Source of the DNA: Brachionus plicatilis
Lineage: Eukaryota; Rotifera; Eurotatoria; Ploima; Brachionidae
Assembly (NCBI GenBank): GCA_010279815.1
Contig: QEOQ01000460.1
Location: 1,048,073 to 1,112,072, forward strand
Length of the DNA: 64,000 nucleotides
Direction of reading: 5' to 3'
The stretch's first letter is position 1; each line of letters begins with the position of its first letter. The position numbers were made by a program, and so were the translations under genes. Below the pieces are notes generated by a model. The model did no database searches, had not been told where the DNA came from, and saw only the letters and a list, made by a program, of their open reading frames with translations. Positions 36,076 to 48,200 of the stretch are shown here, piece after piece.

Positions 36076-39000
36076 TTACATATTGTAAGCCACGTATATA
36101 GGATCTAACAGATCGCTTAAAAATCCATCTCTCAAGTGCATGCGTTGCTTTTCGCCTCTACTGTTTATAGGCACTACGCCCGGATCGACCACAACTACCA
36201 CTCCAACAATTAAATAATGGTCTTCTAAAACACTATTTGTAACTAATGGTACTACATCTAAAGCTTCGTTTTCGCTACCATCTAGTTCCACGACAACGAC
36301 CAAAAGATTGGTCCATGTAAAGCAAGCGCATTCGCAGATTTTTTTGTGACATCGTAACACAGTAGTCTCAATGTCAATTGGATGATATCGCATGCCGCGG
36401 ATCATCATGGTCTCATCCAAAGAGCCGACAATGTAAATGGCATCATGAGGTTCGCTAGTGGACAATTTTGAGTCCACTCGACGAACGAAGCCCAAATAGC
36501 CAGTTCGAGCGTACGAAGTCAGCGTATCTCCAGTTGCTAGATGACAATTGAAATTCTCATCTTGGACTTCATCGCCGCTAATGTTGTAGTAACCATTTGA
36601 ACAATGTGCGCTTTGGACCCATATTTCGCCAAGATGTGAATCAGCACATTGACCTTTGGTCTCTGGATTGGCAATTACAACTTTGACTCCCGGCAAAAGT
36701 TTTCCAGATTCGAGAAGACACAGGCTATGAGGACTTCCTTTTTCAACAATAGTTACTCTATCATTTCGGAGTGCACGCTGATCGACATAGATTGGCATTG
36801 GGTCCGGGTCAGATGCTCCTTGCAGGCAAACAGCTATATTTGCTCTGCAACCAAATGTAGTACTAACAGATCTTGCTGGAAGGCCTAGGCTTTGAAATAG
36901 TTTTACAAATGATGAAGTTAATTGGATACGTGGGCGCTCTTCAGCCACTATGGCACAAGTTCTTACACATGACAAGTTGATTCCATGCGACTTTAAAATA
37001 AAAAATAATATTTTTTGGCTTGAATTTTTTATTAAATTATGACACATAAAATCAAACAAAAATTTTGAAAAAAAATTGTGACCAAATAAATTTTTTTTGA
37101 AGTTCAGATTTGAGTTTTAATTCAAAGTTTTATTTTAATAGAATATTTGAACAAATTGGAAATATTCTTTTTAACTTTTTATTTGAAGCTTTGAATTAAA
37201 CAATTCAATAAAAATCCTGAATTTATTTTAAAAAAAAACAACAAAAATATTCAAAGATGTCTCTTTAGTGATTTTTTTTGTTGACTGTTTTGTTTAAAAA
37301 TTGAAATAACTTAAATAAAGCTAAAGATTTCTAGTTGAATTTTTGATAATAAATTGAACGACAATTCGAACAGATTTTTACTAATTGTTTTCTCGATTTT
37401 TAATTTCATTTTAAAAAGGAAAATAAATAATTAAATGAATTTGACACTTTGTTTTCATTAATAATATTTTTTTCAATCTGAAAATTTTAAAAACCAATTC
37501 GAATTTTTTTCCATCAAAAAAACTAATTAATTAATACTTTCATTGTTAATTAAAAGATGAAAAACCTAAAAATAATTATTAAAAATCTATTTCAATAACG
37601 TTCTTTAAATTAATATAATTCAAATCAGACTTGTGCGTAGGTCACAAATTAAAGTCATTTTTAAGTCATTTTTTAATGAAGTCAAAGATTTGACTTGAAT
37701 TAAGAAAATTTTTTTTTAAAGTTAAGTCATTTGACTTGACTTGACTTAGAATGACTTTAATTTTTTTTGGCAAAGTCAATAAAAAACAGATAACAAGCAT
37801 CCAATCCTAATTATGATTCTTTAAATTTTAATGTTGTATATATTAGAAAATTAATTAGAAGATTTTTTTTATCAAATTCCCTCGAAAACACAATCAAATT
37901 TTTTGAAATTCAAGTCATTCTAAGTCAAGTCAAGTCCCTGACTTGAATTTGACTTTGACTTACTGACTTACGCACAAGTCTGATTCAAATCTATTAAGAA
38001 CTGCAATAATTTAAAGCTCTATAGAAAAATACTCATTGAAACTAATGATTAATTATTTCAAAAACAAAAATTGAAAATATCTTAAATGCTTCAAAATTTT
38101 AGTCAATAAAGTGCGATTTCTTCTTTTGTTTTGTTGAGAAAAAACATAAAATAAAATTAACAAAAATTATAATTTAAAATTGACATAGGTTTTCCTTAAG
38201 TGTTATCAGAATGTCAATATAATAGAGACGGAATTTATTTTTAGTGAATTTTTAATTGAAACTTTTTCCCAAGAAAAATAAATAAATTAAAATTAAATTG
38301 AAATGAAAATTTATTTTAATCTTTTAGGTTGAAATAAAATTTAAATTTAAAATAAAATAAAACAATTATTTTTGAATCTTTAGAACTAAAAGAATCGGTT
38401 GGGTAAAATTAGAAACGCTACCAAAAAAGGAACAATTAAAGTTTAAATTTTAGCTGCTTATTCTTTTTATGTTTAGTTCTATAAAATGCTTAATTATTAA
38501 CAAAATTGCTTAATTCAGTGAAATAAGTCTACAAAATACTATGCAATTTTATGCATTTTGCACGCCATTAAAAAGTATTCAAATCAATTGTGCGCTTACT
38601 TTGCAGAGTTTTTGCAGACATATATTTTCGTATTAAGCAAAGTTGCTTAAACATTAAGCATTTTATAGAACTTTCCGATTTGTCTAGTTTTCTTTTGATC
38701 GTCTATTAAAATAAATTCATAACACAACAAAAGTAATTCAGTTGAACCAGTTACAGGCATTTCATTTAATTCATTTAATTTAATTTTGTATCTAAATAAT
38801 CCCATTTAATATTTTTTTCTACGAATTGATACATCATAAAATGGTTTTGATGTTTGATAAAATTTCGAAAGAAAAAAATTTTATTCAATAATTTAAGCGT
38901 TGATAAGACACAAAGATTATATGGCAAATAATTATTATTATCCAGAATAAAAATTCATTTTATTAACATATAAATAAGAAAGTAAAATTCACAATATGAC

Positions 39001-42000
39001 GATCTTTAAATATTTATTAATCAATTATTTAAATTTTTTTTTTATTTACAAATTTCTAATTGTGATTTGATCTAAATTAGATTAAGTTTTTTGATATATT
39101 CACAAAAAGAATGCAATCAAAGTTAAAACCATAGATGAACGATAAGTAGTATTAATTCTAAATAATTAGATAAAATTCAGGCACATGGTTAAACATACAA
39201 CACAAACACAAAAAAAAGATAATAACCTTTAGGTATCGCTTTAAAAGAGTACCATTCGAATTGGGCTCTAAAAAAGAGCTTAAGGATAGACTAGATGATG
39301 ACGTATGAGAATACGTAGGCTTTAATTTTTGTATTGTATTTAAATAAAAATTAAAAAAAAAAGAGAGAAAAAAACATTATTTACCTTTAAGTCAATGACA
39401 GACGAACGTAGTCCTTTTGTGCATAATTCCATCACTGAATAAGAGCAGAAAGTATCTCTCACTTTGTAATTAGATACTGTTGCGAGCCAAATACACGGAT
39501 TTACCTCTACTTCAACTGGCGGAACTAGGATCGAATGATGACCAGAGTATACACTGTTTAGGCACCAAAGAACAAAGCCAAGGCCTGAGTATGGATCAAG
39601 ACAGAGGACAACTTCTCGTGATGGATACAGTTCACACGAAAGCTTAATGGCTCGGCATAGAGCAGTGCTACTACCATGTGAAATTTTTATGCCGGCAAGC
39701 ATGCCGGTCGTAGATACACTAAAATCCAAAAAGCACAATTTATCTCCATCTGACGGACGATGGTATGCGGAAAGCTTTTTTTTCGTATTCTCTTCAATGT
39801 CCAGCAATACAGGCCACAATCTCGAATCTATTACAGAATTCGCATCTTTAGATTTGAAAAGTTTGATCAAAGTATTTTGTGTAAGTACTGCCTTTATTTT
39901 AGCCATTTCAATAATCATTTTAATTGTTGGTAAAGTAGTTTGAACATTTTGGACATGCGGGGGTCTTATCGGAACAGGTATGGCTCCAATGTACAGACAA
40001 GCATAGAAGGCAGCAATTAAATCAACTCCTGGTGGAAATATCAAAGCTGTGTGATCACCACTATTTAGCTGAGCTTTTTCAGATAGGAGACTGGCAATTT
40101 TTTCCGCTTTTTTGTGCAGTTGAGAACAAGTAAGCTTCTGTATTTCTTGACCCTTAGCGTTTATCACAGTGTACAGAACATGGTCTGGATTAGTTGCTGC
40201 TCGCCATCGAAGTATGTCACCGAGAAATTGGTATTTTTTAGCTGTGTCAGACTCATCGTCGAATAAATCTCTGCCTTTGGCTTCAGCTAGACGTCGGCCT
40301 TGAACTATGCTACCAGCTAGGACCGCGCTAGGACCAACCTCTCGTTCTGGATGGTGTTCCCTTGGTTTCGGAAGATTGAGAACGCATGTATGCGGACACA
40401 TTAGGATATTGGTTGGATGAAGTGAACCATCTAGAAATCGTGTACGTGTCTCGGGTATGTGTATTCCTCCAAGTGGCGTTTTTGGCAGTGTGTTTGGAGA
40501 AACCAAAGCTAGGCAATAAACGCCAGCGTGATGGATACTGTCCACTGCTTGAAGTACTCTGCTCATCCACTGGAAACACTAAATATACATTTTTTAAATA
40601 TTGATAAACTTTAGATCAACGACTAAAAAGATTAAAAACTAACGCAAAAAGCAAAGGAAAGATAGCCTAAAGTAAGCTTCAAAAAGAGAACATTAAGTGA
40701 TTTCAAAAAAAAAAATATTTTTAAAATTTAATTTTTTTAATTTTTAAAATTAAAAATCAGAAATTTTTAGAACTAGAACGTCCCGTGGATTATAGAGACC
40801 CAATTTTTAATATTTTAAATCTTGATATTGATTAATAACTGTAATGCGATCTTATACTTAATATTTTGTTTTTTAAATTTTGAATAATTGATAAAATAAT
40901 CCACCTTTTAACTCGTTTTTTTTTTTAAATTTTTAAGTTTTTAAATTTTAGTCTCCAGGCGTTCTATTGTCAAGAGTAATTTGCTGCATAAAAATTAATT
41001 TAATTTTAGATTTATAAAATTAAAGCTAAAAGATTAAAATTAATTAACTTGTATTAGCTATATTTATTTATGAAAAAACTGATTATTTTCATGATTCTGG
41101 CATATTTATTTATTAATTTAATTGAGCTTCATTAGAAAAAATACAAATAAAAAATTAAAAAACTGTAAGAAAACATGTTTTAGGTTAGGTATCATGTTGC
41201 TGAATAAAATTATTTTTAATATTCATAAAGAAATTAATTAAAAGCTTTTAAAATTTTTTTTCAATATTTAAGAACAAAGTATTGATTAACTATTTTTTTT
41301 CAATATTTAAGAACAAAGTATTGACAAAATAAAGTTAATGACCATAATTAAATTATTACAGTGTTTTACTTTAACATTACATCAATTTACGTAATTTTAC
41401 ATCAAAAAATGTAAGATTACATAAAATCAGATCAAAAGTAGGGTGTAATAAAATGTTAGCTTACGTAAAATGATGTAAAACTACTTAATATTACGTTATT
41501 GAAGTAAAACTTAGCAAAAATGCTGACGACCAAAATCGAATTTTTCGTACAAAAATTTGATTTATATTGAATTATTTTATTTTTTTTAACATTCTTTCAG
41601 CATGAAATTTTAAATTTTTTTACATTTATTACATAATTTTACACAAAATAAAATTATTAACTGTAAAAAAAGGTAATTTTTTGTTATAAAATTAAATTTC
41701 CACTAAATTCTGTTTCTTATGAATAAATTTCGACATCCTTAAGTTAAGGATTTTACATCATTTAGGTAAGCTAACATTTTATTACACCCTACTTTTGATC
41801 TAATTTTATGTAATCTTACATTTTTTGATGTAAAATTACATAAAATGATGTAATATTACCTGTTCTGCGGTTTAAAATAAAACACTGTATTTAATTATTT
41901 TAAAAAAGTTTAAAATATTTTAATTAAAACATTTAACGCAAAAAAACATTTTATAAATTAAATAATTTAGGCAATTTGAAGTTTATGATCAATATTTGAT

Positions 42001-42144
42001 GCTCAAAATGATCAAATCAAACTAAAACTATAAAATTAATTTTAATTTTATAATAGAATTAGTGCAGAGGTAAATTTCCCGTTTAGCATACTTTAAGCAT
42101 TTTTTTTTTTCTTTTTTTTTTGCCTATGTGGCTTTAAACTAATA

Positions 42145-42223
<79 letters not shown>

Positions 42224-45200
42224 TGTTAAATCTAAAGGTAAAAGTCTGCAAAAAATTATTCACGGTTTTGTGAAATTCAGTACAAAATGATAAAAAGAAC
42301 AGAAAATAATGTAAAAAAATTAAACAACTTTTTTTCTAAAAGTTTAAAATTAATTCTGTGAATGCAACTTAGTGCAACATTCAAAGTTGCATCTAATATC
42401 AAGATCTACTAAATTTGCAGAGTTTAGCAGAAATTAAATTTCAATATGAGCGAGCGTAGGGCATTTTGCAGAGATTTTGCACATCATTAGCAGACTTCTA
42501 CAGTTGATGCAACTTTGAATGTTGCACCATTCTGCATTCACAGAATTAATTTTAAACTTTTAGAAAAAAAGTTATTTAATTTTTTTACACTTTGTTCTGT
42601 TCTTTTGTACTAAATTTCACAAAACCATTATTCACTTAGAAGAGTATGATTTTGATGGTGTGCACTGTGCAATGTGCATTTTGATGTTGCAGAGTTTATT
42701 CTTTTATTTAACATATTATGTTAAATCCAAAATTGTACATCTGCATTATTTCTATTATTTATATTTATTTATTTATTTAAAAAATAATTTGGGAAAATTC
42801 CCTGGCTGTTTGGAATGAATATTAATTCTCCCTTTCAGCCAATTTCTATTAAGAAATAACAATTTATTTAATAGTTTTAGTTTGATTTGATTATGTTGAG
42901 CATCAAAAATTGATCATTAACTTCAAATTGCCATAATTTAATATAAATAATTTACCAAACCAGCGGGTCCTAGGAACCCAATTAGACTGCTTCTGACAAA
43001 TTCTCTATTTATATTAGCTTCAATTGGTCAATATAATTTTAAAAATTTTAATTTTTAAACTTGCTTCATTTTTAAGAAAATATTCAAAATATCTCATAAA
43101 AAAAGTCAAATTCAAGATAAGTGTATAAAAGAAAATCTAAAATGTATTAAGTGATACAAAGAGACAATGGCACAAAATTAAAGTAAAATTAAATCAAAAA
43201 CCTAATCCATTTATCACTCACATTTTCAGCATTTAAATCTTGATTTGATTTGTAGGGCTTTTTTTTAGCCAAACTAGCAGTCGAAGACAAAAAAGATAAG
43301 GACGATGTTAATTTCTTAATATTAGTCTGTTTCTTAAGCTGAATAAATTGATTTTTGAAAAAAAAAAAAATTAAAAAAAAAAAAAATCCTACCTCTTCTT
43401 CAGTTGAATCGGGTCTTTGTTCAGCAACAATTATGATTCTTTCGTCCTTCAGGACCTTTACAGAAAATACGGCTATTCTGCCTCGGTAAATAAATTTCAT
43501 GGGCTCTACGGCAAGAACTGTGGCTATCACATCATCAGTATTGTGACGGCGTCCACTTACTTCAATCAGGCCTTCTTTGGACCCGCACACAAACAACAAA
43601 CCACCGGGTCCTAGGAACCCAATTAGACCGCTTCTGACAAATTCTCTATTTCCAATGGGCAAATTGTCGGAGCCGTGCGGCGCCACCTTGAACATTGTGT
43701 TGGTCAGACCCTGCAGTCCATAATAGGCATTAGCAGTTGATTTTGAACTGATGCAAATTTCTCCTGCCTCGTCTGTGTGACAAAGAGTCGGGTGCATATT
43801 CGAGCTGTTTACTTTGACCACACATACCACTGTGCCTGGCATCACTTGGCCAACATCTTGCAGAGTCAACGAGGTAAGACTGTTCTCTTGGTCGACTCGG
43901 ACAACTCCATAGCTTAGTCCGGACATGGAGAGGACGCCGCGTCCGCTCGATTGCGGGCCATTTCTGTCCGGTCTTCGAATCGACAGAGTCAGAGTTTCGG
44001 ACGAGCCAGCCGACGGACAAATCGCCTCTGCTCTCAAGCCCTTAGATTGAAAAACATCCAAAAAAGTGTCACATGAAGAAAGCGACCACGGGTTGGCTCC
44101 ATCGGCCACTAGCAACAAGCGCAAAGAGTCCAAGCTTATGTCTTTTTGCTCTCTGTGCGCCATCAGACCCCAGTGCATGTCACGTGACTTGACAAGTGCC
44201 ACAGACGCCCTGTACTTGCTAATTGTGCTCAGCCAAATGCCCGGGTTTATCTTCATCACCGAGTACGGTATGTAAACAGTGTGCATGCCATTGAATATGG
44301 CCGAGTGAATGCCGTGCCAAAAACCAAACTCGCGCTTATAATCAAGCACACATACCACATATTCGCCCTCGGTGTATTGGCAAGTGACATTCAGAGTCTG
44401 ACAATGAGCCAGCATTTGTTCTCTGGTCACGGACACGCCAGTCACACTGCCGTCTTTTAAGCTGGAGTATTCAATGTAAGCAATTGCTTCGTTTGGTATT
44501 CGATTGGGAGGCGACCAGTCTTTTGGCGGAGACTTGGTCAAATTTTCGATCACAATCCATGACATTCTGGGCCAGCCTTTGAACTCAACCATTTCGTTGT
44601 TGGAATTTTTTGGCAACGCTTTGAAGCACAATTCCGAAGTGAGGACCAAAGTGGCGCCCACTTGGCCCAGCAAAAAGCCCAGACTCTGGGAGCCAGCGTC
44701 TCGCCGAGCCAGCGGAACATCGATCGGTATGGCGACCAGGCCAGCGAGCACACACGCACAAAATGAGACAACAAAGCCCACCGGGTCATTGTTGGGAAAA
44801 ACGAGGGCCACTCTGTCGCCTTGTTTCAAATGAATGTCCTCGTGGGTGCTGGACAGCTTGTTTAGGAGATGGTAGGCGATTTTCTGAGCCCTGGACAAAA
44901 GTTTGACAAAAGTAATTGAGTTTATGGATTTGCCATGCTGGTCGATGACGCTGAGACAAACAGCCTTGCTGGACGCATTGGCAAATTTGTGAATGGCTGC
45001 TTCTAGACTTTGCGGAAAGGAGGATGGCACGACGAGTGGCTCGCCACACGCCGGCACACTGATGCCGCCCTCGGGCTTCGGCACTGCTGGATCCAATGGC
45101 GGTACTGAAATCATTTGTAAAAATTTAAAATTTTCTCTTATTTTATACTGGGTCAAAAAGGTGCCAACTCTTTGCACGTAATATTTAGAAAATAAACGCG

Positions 45201-48200
45201 ACTGCTGCTGATTACGGCCAGTCAAAGTATAATAGTCTTTTTGGCGATTATACTTTTTGTTTAGATGGATCTTGGCCTGAAGAGTTGGCGAACAAATGAG
45301 AGTCGGATGAATCAGGGACTCGTTTAGGCTCATAGTTGATAGAATGAGACTAGAAAGCGTTTAATTTAACGAGCCATTTCTCTTGGCTCGCTTAATCTCA
45401 AACGCCCTGTGATTTAGAAAGGATTAAGGTATAAATATTTGCTTAATGAGGAAAAGCTGTGAGCTCTCTCTCTCTCTCTCTTTCTTGGAAAGGTGATCGG
45501 AAATGTCAATTTAAATATCAAATCGATTTTAAAAGATTAAATTTTTAACTTACTGTCTATTTCCTCTTGATTGTCTTCAAAATATTCATTCAAAGGTCGA
45601 CGTTTAGGTCTCTTTGGTTGGATTTAAATTTATTTATGTGAAATTAATTAGACTTGATGATAGATTACTTTTAGAGTGTTGAGCAGTTGTTGAATCTTGG
45701 CCGATACTCTAGATGTGACACGAATTTCAAGAGAATCTTAAAAATTTAAGAATTTTAATTTTTTAGTAAAATTTTATTTAATTAGAGTGATTATTTACAG
45801 AATTAAAAAAATTTTTTTTTTTAAGTATTCTGAAAAAATTAAAAACTTCGGAATTTTCACAAATTTAATAAATAAAAAAGCATTAAAGAGAAATCAAATT
45901 AAAAATAAAATTTATTATATTTTTTAATTTCTAGCTCAAAAGACCCTTAGGTAATGAGGTTTCTCAGGTCCATCTGATTGCGCCACTGGTTCTAATTATA
46001 GATAAAATTTTTTACTTATTTATTTATTTTAATAAAATCTGAAAAATCCTTTGGCTATTTGGAATGAATATTAATTTTCTCTTTCGGCCACGATTGAGTC
46101 ATTCAATTTATATTTTAAAAAATTGTTTTTTGATGCTTAGAATAAAAAAATACTAAACATAATTTTGAATAAAAAGTGTTCATGATATGAAAATTTGAAT
46201 AATTCTAAAATTTTTTAATTAAATTAAATAAGTAGGTAATATAATTAATAAAAAATTTTAATTTTTATTCAAGTTTCCACAAGCCTTAAATTATGTCGCT
46301 TTAAATAAGATTTCTGTAGGTTTTGCGAAAAATTATGAGCATAATAAATAAAAGATATTGTTAAACGATTTGACATTATCAAAGGACCATTAAAATGGCC
46401 AATATTTTAAATTCTTTGTTTAATCCGCTTTGGCGATTATAGGTATCAATTTTGACTTTCTAAAATTAATCTTATACTCCTTATCAAAAATAACAAGTCA
46501 CGTAATGGATTGTATGTATGACGAGAAAGTTAAATAAAAACATTTTTCTTATCATTTTGATCAAAATTCGCATTAAATGAAAAGCTTTAATTGACATCTT
46601 TAAATCAAATTTATAATAAATTGAAAAAAATTTAGAAAGACTTTGGCTTACAAATCAAATCAAATTATTTAGCAAATGCAGCTTTTTTTGTTTTTAATTT
46701 AGAAATAATTTACGCAGTTAAATTTAAATGATTAAAATAGTAGAGAATCGAGCTAAAAAAAATCTTCACAATGAAATCATTTGAATTTTCGAAAGAGAAA
46801 AAAATTGTCAAATTTTCATTTTTTCAGTTCTAATTGAAAATTTTGACAGCTTAAGAATCTCGATTTAGTTTTAGATTTTTTTTCAAGCTTAAATTCTAGA
46901 TTTGATTTACAAAAAAATAAAACGGCATTTTTTAATAATCTGGTAGATGGAAACTAGTATGAATTTGTTATTTATGGTTTATAAATAAACGACTAAATAA
47001 ATATAATTTATAATACTCCAATTTAACAGAAAAAATATCATTTAATTAAATTTTTTTTAAACTAGGCTTCAGAAAAAGTTGAAACTTGCTTAATTTTTTT
47101 TTGATTTTTTAATAAAATATAAATTCATGTAGAAATTAGTTAGAAGGTTTTAAAAAAATAAAGCATCTACAATATAAATATAACCACTAATTAAAATTTG
47201 GCGGCATATTATTACAACGCAAAAGATTAGCTTTAATTAAAAAAGTATCATTTTGCTTAAAACATTTAGTCTAAAACAAACTTTGACTCTTTTAAATTTA
47301 TGACATCAATCAGTCAAATTTCTCAATAATATTAAATTTTTTTCATCTTAAGTAAAAAGTTGAAAATAAATTTCTGATCTTTTTATTGTGTTGTGTTTTT
47401 GATCGGAATATCAAAAAAATTTACTCGTTTTAGCTACCATAGTGAGACTCTAGTGTCTTCCTCTACAGGATAAAACCTGTCGTAGCCTATTATTATTATT
47501 ATTATTATTATTAAATGAGAATTTTTTTTAAAAAAATTAGGACAATTATTATTTTAACTTAAATTAACCAAAATTTATGTAAAATTACGATAAATTCCGT
47601 AATTTCGTGAATTTTTTCTTAAAGTTTTACTGAATTTTACATGAATAATCGTACAATTTTGTAAAATCCTCGCATCAAACCAACACTTTTTTTCAATTTT
47701 ATAATTATATGACTTGTACATTTAATTAAAATATATTAATTTAAATGATGAAAAATTTATAGCCTTATAAATTAAATATTTTAATTTAAAAAAAAATATT
47801 CATTTCGTAGTCTTGATTTACCAATTTTGTAAAATAAAAAAATATTGGATCGGCATATTCGTGATTAAATCCAAATAATCTATTTACCCAAGCAAACAAA
47901 ACTTAAATTCATTGAATAGAGTAATTTAACCGTTTTATATCTTTCATTAATGCTAAATAAAATAAAGATTTGAAAATAAAATTAAATTAAATTCGGGCCA
48001 AATTCATAATATTTGATTTATATTCTATTACGTCATTAATTGTTTTATTAAGCCTTAAGACTTTAAAAAAAAAAGGAGAGCATACCATTTTCAGAAGAAG
48101 TAGATTGATTTAGCTGCCCACTGGAAGCACTTTTTGAACCTGAGGTATTCTGTTGATGTTCTTTGTTCGTTGCATCTATATTTTTTTGGTTCGATGTTTG

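Noticed and set aside
42145..42220. (AAT)n tract considered as part of a CRISPR-like or satellite array
   Set aside because: It is a plain trinucleotide microsatellite; no spaced repeats occur anywhere in the window.
43730..44020. Frames on both strands across the DIP2 exon 5 region
   Set aside because: They overlap the DIP2 AMP-binding domain, which reads clearly in one frame; the others are shadows made possible by the higher GC content of the exon.
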